This document shows, one piece after another, positions 31,928 through 40,968 of a DNA stretch of 48,323 nucleotides. The stretch's first letter is position 1; every line of letters begins with the position of its first letter. The position numbers and the translations under genes are program-made. This DNA comes from Candidatus Heimdallarchaeota archaeon. GTDB lineage: Archaea > Asgardarchaeota > Heimdallarchaeia > Hodarchaeales > Hodarchaeaceae. The stretch spans positions 1,029,161 through 1,077,483 of the forward strand of contig CP070695.1 of assembly GCA_020353515.1 (NCBI GenBank), given 5' to 3'. Under the pieces are notes generated by a model. The model saw only the letters and a list, made by a program, of their open reading frames with translations, had not been told where the DNA came from and searched no databases.

Positions 31928-32965
31928 ATGACCGTGAAAGTTGGTATAAATGGTTTTGGACGCATTGGTCGTCTAGTATTACGTGCATTATTACAGATGC
32001 AAAAAGAAGTTAAAAAAAAGGTTGATATCATAGCTATCAATGATATTGCTGATAATGAACCCCTAGCTCACATGTTTGAGTTTGATTCGGTTCATGGACG
32101 ATTTCAGGGGACTGTAGAGGTTTCAGGGCAAGATAGCCTTATATTTGACGGGGATCATTTTTGGACATGTAAGGAAAGGGATCCTATACAGATTCCATGG
32201 AAAAAACTAGACACGGACATTGTGGTTGAGTGTACAGGCAAATTTCGGTTCAGAGATGGTATGCAAAAACATATTGATGCAGGAGCGAAGAAAGTACTAC
32301 TTTCAGCACCCGCAAAACCAGCAAACGATGTTGACATTACAATTGTACGTGGAGTCAACAATCAAGATTATGATCCAGAAAAACACACACTAATTAGTAA
32401 CGCCAGTTGTACAACAAATTGTTTGGCCCCAGTAGTAAAGGTTCTTGATGACAGCTTCGGTTTTGAACAGGGGATAATGACGACAATTCACTCATATACA
32501 AACAACCAAAGACTTCTCGATTCAATCCACAAAGATTATCGGCGAATGCGAGCTGCCGCCGTCAATCATTTTCCTACTAGCACAGGGGCATCAGAAGCAA
32601 CTGGATTAGTCCTTCCACATCTTAAAGGAAAAATTGACGGATTAGCTATCCGAGTACCTACAGCCAATGTCTCGATAGTTGATTTGACTTCTCGCCTCCA
32701 TCAGAACGTCAGTATTGAGGAAATCACTGATGCTTTCAGAGAAGCAGCTAAAGGTGATTTGAAAGGAATACTCGATGTTGAATGGAGAAGTTTAGTAAGT
32801 ACAGACTTTATTGGGAACCCCAATTCTGCAATAATAGATTTACCCTTCCTTCATCTTGTAGATCATAATATGTGCAAGATACTCGCCTGGTATGACAATG
32901 AGTGGGGATATGCTATGCGTTGTGCGGAAATGATTCATGAGATTTATGAAAAAGGGGTCAATTAA
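31928..32965 (+). CDS. gap: Class I (bacterial/eukaryotic-type) glyceraldehyde-3-phosphate dehydrogenase
   Basis: 345 aa. Phosphorylating GAPDH of glycolysis and gluconeogenesis. Seen: Rossmann start KVGINGFGRIGRLVLRA; ND after strand 2 (AIND), which points to NAD use; catalytic SNASCTTNCLAPV with the active-site Cys; the His partner in MTTIHSYTNNQRLLD; phosphate-site FPTSTGASEATG; and the closing WYDNEWGYAMRC. The residue after TGAS is Glu where most class I enzymes have Lys. Most archaea use the class II enzyme, so this gene is probably bacterial in origin, as in other Asgard and haloarchaeal genomes. GAGGA and a TATA box precede it; the LRR gene follows on the same strand. Confidence 0.94.
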   Translation: MTVKVGINGFGRIGRLVLRALLQMQKEVKKKVDIIAINDIADNEPLAHMFEFDSVHGRFQGTVEVSGQDSLIFDGDHFWTCKERDPIQIPWKKLDTDIVVECTGKFRFRDGMQKHIDAGAKKVLLSAPAKPANDVDITIVRGVNNQDYDPEKHTLISNASCTTNCLAPVVKVLDDSFGFEQGIMTTIHSYTNNQRLLDSIHKDYRRMRAAAVNHFPTSTGASEATGLVLPHLKGKIDGLAIRVPTANVSIVDLTSRLHQNVSIEEITDAFREAAKGDLKGILDVEWRSLVSTDFIGNPNSAIIDLPFLHLVDHNMCKILAWYDNEWGYAMRCAEMIHEIYEKGVN

Positions 32966-33014
32966 TATTAGTACAATCCTATGGTCTTAGGTTGAACAAT
33001 TTTAGTGATGGCAT

Positions 33015-34613
33015 TTGATTCCCAAGGAAAAGAAATTTATCTCCGAAGTGGACGAATTATCAGGGCAAACACTGCAAAGAGCCGATAAAGTGGGATATGG
33101 AAGAAATGGGTATGTTGAGCAGAAAAATCATATAATAAAGTTATCTATTTCTAATTTAAAACTTGAATATATCCCAGAAAGTATAGAAAATTTAGAAGAA
33201 CTAAAAATTCTTTATATGGGAGGAAATTATTTAACTAAAATTCCTGATTCAATTTTAACATTGAGGAATTTGGAAGTTTTAGAAGCTTGGGAAAATAGGA
33301 TTGAATTAATCCCTAAAGATATCGGAATCTTGAATAAAGTTTGGCGATTACATCTTGCAGGGAACAAAATTACTGAACTCCCTGAAAGCATTGGTGATCT
33401 GCCAATGAAGAAACTGTATCTTAAACATAACAATGTTTGTTATGTTCCAGAGAGTATTGGGAACTGGATACGCCTCGATGTTTTCGGCCTCCCTCTCAAT
33501 AATCTTTCCTCACTACCAGAAACCATTAATGGTTGGAAAAATGTACGCGTAATCTCACTCTGGCAAAATAAGCTGAAAGCGTTGCCAGATGTTCAACTCA
33601 ACGTAAAAGAGTTACGTTTGAATAACAATTTTTTTACGGAAGTACCTCCACGGGTATACGAGATTCAACAATTAAGGAAACTTTGGTTGAACAGTAACCA
33701 ATTGACGGAGATACCAGAAATCCCGAAAGGACAGCTTAAAAATTTATGGTTCCTAAATTTACAGAATAACTTCCTTTCTTCATTACCCCGATCACTTCAG
33801 CAATTACCTAATCTTCGTGATTTAAGACTCTCTGGAAACCTGTTTGAGTCATATCCAGACTGGTTGGATTCCCTGGAAGGATGTAAAGTAGATAAATCGG
33901 CTCACAAACAACAGATTCAACAACCAGATTATATAGGGGTCAAGAAATATGTGAAATATCTCGAAGATCATCACTTACCAATAGAACATTTAGTGGAAAT
34001 TAAGCATTTTCAAAGATACCTTGAGAATGAGAAGGGGTTCTCCAGAATTGTTAAAGCAAAGGCAGATGATGTTAAAGATTTCATTTCACAGACAGAAATC
34101 ACACCTTTTGCCCTGAGATCTCTGTTTTTATATTTTTCTTGGCTTCAGGATTTTCCTTTACATCGAATTATTAAGGAAGAATTAGAAAATTACGCACAAA
34201 TAATGAATATCAATCTTCAAGATGTCAACCGACTTTCACAGGAATCTCAGACTGTGACCTCATTATTAACACTGGATGAAGAAGAGAAGAAACCTTCTCG
34301 CATTCTTTCTCAACCCCAAAGAGTTGAACCACGAATTGAGGGAGATGAATGGGAAGCTTTCATTGCTGAATTAGACAAAATCTCTTTTGAAGCTGTAAAA
34401 ATTCTCATTAAGTCTTCAAAACCCAAAATAGCACTTGAAAAATTCGCAAGAAGTCAAAATAGGCTTCCAGAGACTCTTCTTGAGGCTATTAATGAGTTGG
34501 CATTAGAGTTTATTGGTGACCTCATTGTTGATCAAGAGACCTATCAGATTACAGAAGATAATTATAAGGAAAAATTGCTTGAAATCTCATTTTCAAGTGA
34601 AAAACCAGAGTAA
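33015..34613 (+). CDS. Leucine-rich repeat protein with a C-terminal TerB-C-like domain
   Basis: 532 aa from TTG 33015, with AGTGAT five bases before it and no in-frame ATG upstream. Residues about 38-290 are some ten LRRs of 22-24 aa with the plant/bacterial-type IP-x-x-I pattern (LEYIPESIENLEELKILYMG, LTKIPDSILTLRNLEVLEAW, SSLPRSLQQLPNLRDLRLSG). Residues about 310-390 form a helical segment (HFQRYLENEKGFSRIV...LFLYFSWL) that recalls the core-binding fold of tyrosine recombinases. Residues about 443-510 (DEWEAFIAELDKISFEAVKI, LPETLLEAINELALEFIGDL) match the C-terminus of the TerB protein downstream position by position. A recognition protein working with that gene set is inferred. Confidence 0.85.
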   Translation: MIPKEKKFISEVDELSGQTLQRADKVGYGRNGYVEQKNHIIKLSISNLKLEYIPESIENLEELKILYMGGNYLTKIPDSILTLRNLEVLEAWENRIELIPKDIGILNKVWRLHLAGNKITELPESIGDLPMKKLYLKHNNVCYVPESIGNWIRLDVFGLPLNNLSSLPETINGWKNVRVISLWQNKLKALPDVQLNVKELRLNNNFFTEVPPRVYEIQQLRKLWLNSNQLTEIPEIPKGQLKNLWFLNLQNNFLSSLPRSLQQLPNLRDLRLSGNLFESYPDWLDSLEGCKVDKSAHKQQIQQPDYIGVKKYVKYLEDHHLPIEHLVEIKHFQRYLENEKGFSRIVKAKADDVKDFISQTEITPFALRSLFLYFSWLQDFPLHRIIKEELENYAQIMNINLQDVNRLSQESQTVTSLLTLDEEEKKPSRILSQPQRVEPRIEGDEWEAFIAELDKISFEAVKILIKSSKPKIALEKFARSQNRLPETLLEAINELALEFIGDLIVDQETYQITEDNYKEKLLEISFSSEKPE

Positions 34614-34901
34614 ATTCCAATTATTATGATTTAATCTTATAATTTTATCCTCAATGAAGGAAAATTACCCTTTAATCGTAGAAATTGGTTTCGAGGAAAT
34701 ATAGGCTAAGTAATTGTTTAATGTCTATCCTTTTTGTAAAATTGAGGAAGCTACATTTAACATTGCTTGTTTCGAAATTGTGGAGAATCAAAAAAAGAGT
34801 TGGGATAAATTTTCTTCCGTTGTACATGAATTATCATTCCTGCAGGTAAAAAAAAGGGAGGTGGATGTAAATCTCAACTCCTTGTTGGATTTGGTGGGAT
34901 C

Positions 34902-35569
34902 TCATCGTTTTTGCTTTTTTCGTATAGTGATTATCACACCTATAGTAATGAGAAGATAGATGAAGCTTGGATAACTCGTATGAAATTCTGGAGTACATAA
35001 GGCCCACTGCCGATAGGCCAGTAATCCTCTGTATTAATGGTAGGATAACTTGTTAATGAAGGTATTCGTATCCTGGCCGCTTGAATTCGTATAAAAGGTG
35101 AATAGGAGGTTGAAAATGTAATACGGATCGTAAATTCATCGATAATCTCTACTGATTCAAGTGGCATAGTAAAATACGGAGTTATACCTTGTTCTTCTTT
35201 TGGAATTTCTGGATCATATCACTTAAGTTTAGTTGGATCGAGAATCATTTCAAATGCAGCAACTATTGCAACCCATTGTTTTGCTAAAGATGGAATAACC
35301 TCGTTTGTCACAGGATCTATTTCCACAAGTGTATCAAATGGAAGTAACAGTAATGAATGTGTATCATACATTGGGTGAAAGGTTGGTTCAAACTTCCCAT
35401 CCATCCCATTAATTATCGTAATAGACTTAGGTGGTTGTTGAAGTTGCACACTCCCAGATATTAGATTTGTGGTATCTTGGGAGACCATAGAAACTGGAAA
35501 TGTATTAATGGAAATAGCTAAAAGAAGAAATATTTGTATGGTAATTATGAACAAAGATTTGGAATTCAT
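34902..35569 (-). pseudogene. Degraded oligopeptide ABC-transporter substrate-binding protein gene (SBP_bac_5 family)
   Basis: Three homologous pieces in order on the minus strand. Piece 1 (35569-35222) has a signal peptide and FDTLVEIDPVTNEVIPSLAKQW, the N-terminal signature of family 5 solute-binding proteins, then jumps to FEMILDPTKLK, so the stretch normally between them is deleted. A TGA (35219-35221) follows. Piece 2 continues in the same frame with YDPEIPKEEQGITPYFTMPL, SVEIIDEFTIRITF and GSGPYVLQNF. Piece 3 is in another frame and gives the C-terminal anchor FIYLLITIGVIITIRKKQKR and a stop at 34902. A normal gene would be about 1.7 kb or longer, so most of the middle is gone. It interrupts an otherwise one-directional block. 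The 288 bases 34614-34901 hold no gene that I can support. Confidence 0.75.
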
Positions 35570-36132
35570 AGATGTATCCTTGCCAATTTTTCTCTATAAT
35601 TTGTAATTAAAACAGATATTATTTATGAAATTACTTGTTTTAAATCTTTCTACTCATTTCCACTGTTTTAATATGGTTTCAGCCTGTACTAACTTTAGAA
35701 CAGTTTTTTCCACCCATTTTTTGTATAGCTTTAATGATTTCAGACTTATGAACTAGCGAAAAAAAAGGTATTTTCATTCCTTTCAAACTAAGCTAATAAG
35801 AGACACTAGTTTAATACCAAAATACAAAATTTACTTATACAGAAATCGTTTACAGAAGAAATATTTCATTAATCTTGATATATAAATCTAACATCTTATG
35901 TACATGATATTAACCTTTTTAAATGCCTTCTCATTTAAAATTTACCGAAATTTGACAATTAATGAGTGTTTTCGCACTCTGGACAGTGTTTGGAGTTATT
36001 CTGATATTGAAGAAGGTGTGTAATAATATTATAAACAGTCAACCATATCATCCTCTTATTGAAATAATATTCTCTTCCTGACTCTGAATATCTCAAGAAT
36101 TAGAGTTGATGAAATAAGAAGACCTCAACGAG
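35570..36132. other. Gene-free AT-rich region upstream of the TerB operon
   Basis: 563 bases without a supportable gene. It contains several TATA-like elements (TATATAAATC near 35879, TTATAAA near 36029) and one perfect inverted repeat (listed separately). The last TATA-like element is about 100-125 bases before the possible starts of the large TerB protein and is the best promoter candidate. Confidence 0.5.
35917..35940. promoter_or_regulatory. Perfect 9-base inverted repeat upstream of the TerB operon
   Basis: TTTTAAATG (35917-35925), spacer CCTTCT, CATTTAAAA (35932-35940). It can be an operator for a dimeric repressor or a hairpin, and it is the only strong palindrome in the intergenic region that controls the TerB/BrxD/helicase genes. 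The left arm overlaps a TATA-like TTTTTAAAT, so binding could block a promoter. Confidence 0.45.
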
Positions 36133-36153
36133 TTGTATGGAAAGCATTTTTCG

Positions 36154-39100
36154 ATGTCAACGATTTTGACTATTGTTGCAGAAAATTTAAGGGTTAATAC
36201 AAAGGAAATAAGAGACTATCAGCTCGTTATCCCAAAAAGGTTCGAAAATATATTTCCTGTAGAAATCACGACAGTTTTAGCAGCTTATCAAGGGAGCCCT
36301 ACCCCTAACATTGGAGATTATTTTTCTTTTCAGGTTTCCTCCGAAAGTTCCTTAGTTCAGAGAGAATTATATGTTCAAATTGATGAAATTACTCCATTTG
36401 AATCAATATCAAAATATGCTAATAAAGAGGAAATCGAATCGATCCTCCAAATATCTCTAATAGAAATTGATTATTGGATAGTAGCAACAGTCCTTGGATA
36501 CTATTCTCCAAAAAGAAAGAAAATTTTAATGTCAGAAAATCCCCTCGTTGGGAAGGTAGGGAAGATTCCTGATTCAGAATCCATATTAATTTTTCTAAAC
36601 CAATATATGGAATGTCTATTTTACAGTTTCCCCCTTAAACTAATAAATTACTTAGTCCATAACTCGACTCAAGGAAGTAAGTTCTGTCAAAGAGGGAATA
36701 CCAAGATTTTAGAGAATATACTTCCTAAAATTATGAAAAAGATTAATAACCACTTTTTAGACGTTCAGAGCAAAAATTTTCTTAATATGTTTCCATCACA
36801 AACCAATTTCACCATTACACAAGAAACTACAAATGTTAATGATATTAAGCACGAATATATAAATTGGCTTGCATCTAATAAACCAATGGTGGATTTCTTT
36901 ACTGATATATTGAAATTCACTGAAAAAAAACTCAGTTTGATTGTGAAATATCGAGGTAAAGTGGAAGTAAATCCAAGACCTCTTAATAATCAGATCAAGG
37001 AAATAATCCATATAGAACTAAAGAAATATGAAACGAGGATACAACCAAAAAGGAAATTGAATAAAAAGCAACTAATTTTTGCAGAGTTTGAAATAGGTTT
37101 CACACCGAAGAAACAAGTCAAAATATCCATAATAAAACCTGAAGTGAAACCTCAAGAACGAATATACAGTAGGAAGCCTGCCTCCGTTGAAACCAAAGAG
37201 ATTATCTCCAAAACTCATGAAAATCAAGGAAATATTAGTGAACTTGAAACCAAGATGAAGGTCGCTGCTCACTCTCTGGATTTTAAACAAGCATCCCGAA
37301 TTCGTGAGAAACTCGAAGATTTAAAGGGAGTATGTTGCGTTAAAGTAGTAGAAGAACCGCAATCTGATTTTAAAACAGCTATCGTTGAAGAAATTCCTAG
37401 AATCCCTAAATTCGTCCCATTTGAGCAATATTGGCCTACTTTAGATACAATGAATGAGGATCAAAAGAGTTGGTACGATCATTGGGTGTCAGAAATCGAA
37501 AATGGACATTATTATCCAACCGATTTGTCTTATATTTTTCTTTATATATATCAAATACTTGATTATGAAGATAAAGAAAAAGGTTATCGTTTACTACGAG
37601 AGATTTGGATCCATTACCGAAGAGAACATCCTAAATTGGACCATTATTTAATTGATTGGATTACAGATTATATCCTTCTACATGATTGCCATTATGATCA
37701 AAGAACCATAAATAAAGAACTAATAAAATTTCATTCAGAATATACGGTAGAATGTCTCGACTCAATTCTGACATTATTCCCACCCCGTTTTAAAGAAATA
37801 CCAATTGATTGGATTAATGTTCTGGCAAATAACAGTATTAAAAGCAGTACTTTTTATTTATCGAAACCAAAAGTCATGAACCAAATTATCCCTGAAGTAC
37901 TTGACGCAATTGACCGACATTATCACGAGACTGAAAACATAGGCTTATTAGAGAAATTTAAGCCTGATAAAGTGGCACGATTCGTTTTTGATAAAGCACT
38001 CAAGGATGAAAGTTATCTTACGAAGACTATTGAAATTTTACCCTACACAAAGTCACCTCCTTTTCTTGTTTTCATCGTAGAGGTTGTAAGGACAACAGAG
38101 AGTAAACTCCGTAAGTATTATCGTTTTCCAGCTCTTCCTCATATCAGTATGTTAGAAAGAGAAATTGAGAAAGTAATTGAAACTATATTTACCAAATTTA
38201 TTAGCGAGTTAAGTTTAACTGAACATGAGACAGAATTATCCTTCATTGATGCCGCGCAAAATTATGTCAATAGGATCGAGGATGAAGTTAAACCAGTTCC
38301 TCTTTACCAATTTCAACCTAACTATCAAGATATGACAAAAGCTCAATTACAATGGTACTTTTATTGGCGTAACCAGGTTAGGAATGGCAACTTTATCTCT
38401 GCTCAAATTGGGTACATTATATTATATATCTATGAAATCATTAATGATATTGGAATCCAAGATCCTCAAGAGGGTTATAAACGATTATTAGCTCTGTGGG
38501 AATATTACCGTATTGATAATCCTGAGTTGGATGAATATTTCCCTGAATGGATCGTGGAATATGCAATTCTAAATGACATACCTGTTGATAACATTGAGGA
38601 ACTCTATCATACGATTTTAAGTAGATTAGATGGAAGAGAACAGAGAGATCTTCGATATGAATTAACAGAGCTTCTACTCTTTCAGTTTCAACAGGAAGCT
38701 TTTAGCAAAATTCCAATCAGAATGATTTATGAGCTTGTGGGTTACTCGAATTTTCTTCCCTATACCCGATTAAATGATTCAGTTCGGTCTACAATAGATC
38801 AGCATGTGGGGTCTATACTAAATGAAGTGAATAATTATTATCTGCATAAATACCAAAAAGGGTTGTTAGAATTCTTTAGTCCCACTAAAAAACGAAGAAT
38901 CCCCTTTGTTCTCGCCCGATATTTTGGTGAGACTGATATATTAGAGATAAAAGGTTTTTCTCGACAATTCTTAAATTTTTTAGATAATACAATAAGATTC
39001 ATTCAAAATCGTTTCCGTGATATTGAGTTTGATACAACTAAAACCCGATTAAAGGCTGTTATTCCAGATCCTGAAGTTGAAGTCTTGATTGATTATTATT

Positions 39101-39615
39101 TCATAGATAACTTAAATGCCACAAACATCATGCCTAAATATTCTAAAATTGTTTTACAGGTTCAAAGTGGCGATTTAGGTGTGGATCAATCTAAAATAAA
39201 GGCATTAACCGAAGAATCCGATGAAATTCAATCCCTCTTAAGAACTACCGACACATTTGAGTTCGAGCAGGAAGAACCTATACTTGATTTAGAAGCGGTT
39301 CAAGAAGAAATTGAAGAGCCAACTAATCAAGATATTGCTCAGAAAACGGAAATAAGCGGATTAGATGAGTGGGATCTGTTTCGATCAAGATTGACTGATC
39401 TTCAACTAAAGGTTTTAAGGATATTATTGCGTAGTAAAACCCCAAAAGAGCAATTAGATCAGATTGCTAAGCAAACTAGCACTTTACCAGAAGCAATAAT
39501 AGAATCCATTAATGAAATCGCACTTGAGATAATAGATGATATTATAATTGATTCTGAACTTCTTAACGTTATTGAAGAGTATCTAGATAGATTGAAGTCG
39601 ATTATCACGAAATAA
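36154..39615 (+). CDS. Large protein with UVR motif, two TerB-N domains and a TerB-C domain
   Basis: 1153 aa from ATG 36154 (TTG 36133 adds seven residues). N-terminal 350 residues: mixed alpha/beta, not recognised. Near residue 365-395 stands a UVR motif (ISELETKMKVAAHSLDFKQA, SRIREKLEDLKG) of the kind that joins UvrB to UvrC. TerB-N repeats begin near 425 (FEQYWPTLDTMNEDQKSWYD, WVSEIENGHYYPTDLSYIFL) and 725 (QFQPNYQDMTKAQLQWYFYW, RNQVRNGNFISAQIGYIILY). TerB-C is at about 1072-1150 (DEWDLFRSRLTDLQLKVLRI, LPEAIIESINEIALEIIDDI). TerB-type domains belong to tellurite/stress and phage-resistance gene clusters. It is first in a tight operon with a BrxD-like ATPase and two helicases, and is presumably their scaffold. 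Confidence 0.85.
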   Translation: MSTILTIVAENLRVNTKEIRDYQLVIPKRFENIFPVEITTVLAAYQGSPTPNIGDYFSFQVSSESSLVQRELYVQIDEITPFESISKYANKEEIESILQISLIEIDYWIVATVLGYYSPKRKKILMSENPLVGKVGKIPDSESILIFLNQYMECLFYSFPLKLINYLVHNSTQGSKFCQRGNTKILENILPKIMKKINNHFLDVQSKNFLNMFPSQTNFTITQETTNVNDIKHEYINWLASNKPMVDFFTDILKFTEKKLSLIVKYRGKVEVNPRPLNNQIKEIIHIELKKYETRIQPKRKLNKKQLIFAEFEIGFTPKKQVKISIIKPEVKPQERIYSRKPASVETKEIISKTHENQGNISELETKMKVAAHSLDFKQASRIREKLEDLKGVCCVKVVEEPQSDFKTAIVEEIPRIPKFVPFEQYWPTLDTMNEDQKSWYDHWVSEIENGHYYPTDLSYIFLYIYQILDYEDKEKGYRLLREIWIHYRREHPKLDHYLIDWITDYILLHDCHYDQRTINKELIKFHSEYTVECLDSILTLFPPRFKEIPIDWINVLANNSIKSSTFYLSKPKVMNQIIPEVLDAIDRHYHETENIGLLEKFKPDKVARFVFDKALKDESYLTKTIEILPYTKSPPFLVFIVEVVRTTESKLRKYYRFPALPHISMLEREIEKVIETIFTKFISELSLTEHETELSFIDAAQNYVNRIEDEVKPVPLYQFQPNYQDMTKAQLQWYFYWRNQVRNGNFISAQIGYIILYIYEIINDIGIQDPQEGYKRLLALWEYYRIDNPELDEYFPEWIVEYAILNDIPVDNIEELYHTILSRLDGREQRDLRYELTELLLFQFQQEAFSKIPIRMIYELVGYSNFLPYTRLNDSVRSTIDQHVGSILNEVNNYYLHKYQKGLLEFFSPTKKRRIPFVLARYFGETDILEIKGFSRQFLNFLDNTIRFIQNRFRDIEFDTTKTRLKAVIPDPEVEVLIDYYFIDNLNATNIMPKYSKIVLQVQSGDLGVDQSKIKALTEESDEIQSLLRTTDTFEFEQEEPILDLEAVQEEIEEPTNQDIAQKTEISGLDEWDLFRSRLTDLQLKVLRILLRSKTPKEQLDQIAKQTSTLPEAIIESINEIALEIIDDIIIDSELLNVIEEYLDRLKSIITK

Positions 39616-39639
39616 TTGCCTGAAGGACGCATTACAACA

Positions 39640-40968
39640 ATGTCGAAGAAAAGAATACCACAACGTGTTTCAGCGACAATACTAAAATCCTTGAGTGCTG
39701 GGGTAGTGCCCCGGATAGGTCTTGAACATATCGCAGTAGGTCGAAAAGAAGAAATTGAATCATTATTAGAAGATTTGGAAAATATTGAAGTGGGTAGTGC
39801 AGCTTTTCGGTTTTTTATTGGACGATATGGATCTGGTAAGAGTTTCTTGATTCAACTGTTAAGAAATTATGCCATGGATCGGGATTTCGTTGTTGCTGAT
39901 GTAGATTTATCCCCAGCACGACGATTCATTGGCGGGGGAAATAAAGGCGTTGCTACATATCGTGAACTCATTACAAATATGTCCACAAAGACTCGTCCTA
40001 GTGGGGGCGCATTAACAGCTATTTTAGAGAAATGGATCTCCAAGATTCAATCCATGGTGATCATTGAAAAAGGGATTAAACCTCAAGACCCTATTTTTGT
40101 GGATCAAGTGGAAACAGAGATAATAAATGCAGTAAATAACATTAAGGATTTAGTCCATGGTTTTGATTTTGCTACCGTTATCTCAACCTACTGGCGAGGG
40201 CATAAATTAGGGGAGGAAGAGACAAAAGAAAATGCACTTCGATGGTTACGAGGGGAATACACAACTAAAACTGAGGCACGAAATGCCATAAGTGTTAGTG
40301 TCATTGTTGATGACGATTCTTGGTATGATTATATCAAGTTACTAGCACGGTTTATCACAGAAATTGGATATAAGGGACTTTTGATCTTTTTTGATGAGGC
40401 TGTCAACTTATATAAGATCACCCATACCCAATCAAGAACCAACAACTACGAGAAACTCTTGACAATGTATAATGACACCATGCAAGGAAAAGCTGAGTAT
40501 CTCGGAATTTTTGTGGGGGGAACTCCCCAATTTTTGGAAGATCGCCGAAGAGGTCTCTATAGCTATGAAGCACTTCACTCAAGACTTGTAGAAAGCCGAT
40601 TTACAAAGAATGGGCTCCGTGATATTTCAGGCCCTGTCATTAAACTTGAACGATTATCCTTAGAAGAAATTTTTGTACTATTAACTCGAGTTATGAATGT
40701 TCATGCTCTCCACTATAAGTATGAAACTTTTTTAACAAATAATGAGCTTCAAGAATTCATTAAAATAATAGTAAGCCGTATTGGGGCCGATAAACTCCTT
40801 ACTCCCCGAGAATTTGTGCGGGAATTTATTATTTTATTAAATATCTTACGGAGGAATCCGGAACAATCCTTCTTAGGCCTTATTCATGGTGAAGACTTCA
40901 AACCACAAGCCCCAAGTCAAGTAGAGGAATCAGTCAAAGGTACAGAATATGAGGAATTTACCTTATGA
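39640..40968 (+). CDS. BrxD-like P-loop ATPase (DUF2791 family)
   Basis: 442 aa from ATG 39640; the frame is open from TTG 39616, directly after the stop of the TerB gene. ORC/STAND-like P-loop ATPase of the BREX BrxD kind: an N-terminal VPRIGLEHIAVGRKEEI, Walker A FFIGRYGSGKSFLIQLLRNY, conserved DVDLSPARRF and GNKGVATYRELI, Walker B GLLIFFDEAVNLY, then YNDTMQGKAEYLGIFVGGTP and FLEDRRRGLYSYEALHSRL, and a C-terminal winged-helix-like LTPREFVREFIILLNIL. In BREX type 2 BrxD occurs with the helicase BrxHI. Here the helicase start overlaps its stop (ATGA). An ATP-driven loader or switch for the helicases is inferred. Confidence 0.88.
   Translation: MSKKRIPQRVSATILKSLSAGVVPRIGLEHIAVGRKEEIESLLEDLENIEVGSAAFRFFIGRYGSGKSFLIQLLRNYAMDRDFVVADVDLSPARRFIGGGNKGVATYRELITNMSTKTRPSGGALTAILEKWISKIQSMVIIEKGIKPQDPIFVDQVETEIINAVNNIKDLVHGFDFATVISTYWRGHKLGEEETKENALRWLRGEYTTKTEARNAISVSVIVDDDSWYDYIKLLARFITEIGYKGLLIFFDEAVNLYKITHTQSRTNNYEKLLTMYNDTMQGKAEYLGIFVGGTPQFLEDRRRGLYSYEALHSRLVESRFTKNGLRDISGPVIKLERLSLEEIFVLLTRVMNVHALHYKYETFLTNNELQEFIKIIVSRIGADKLLTPREFVREFIILLNILRRNPEQSFLGLIHGEDFKPQAPSQVEESVKGTEYEEFTL

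Noticed and set aside
33100..33900. Tandem DNA repeat
   Set aside because: The periodic pattern is the protein-level leucine-rich repeat; nucleotide identity between units is low.
34714..34959. Possible 81-aa gene on the plus strand
   Set aside because: It partly lies opposite the remnant of the solute-binding-protein gene, has no recognisable domain or Shine-Dalgarno, and its Cys/Phe-rich sequence looks like chance coding.
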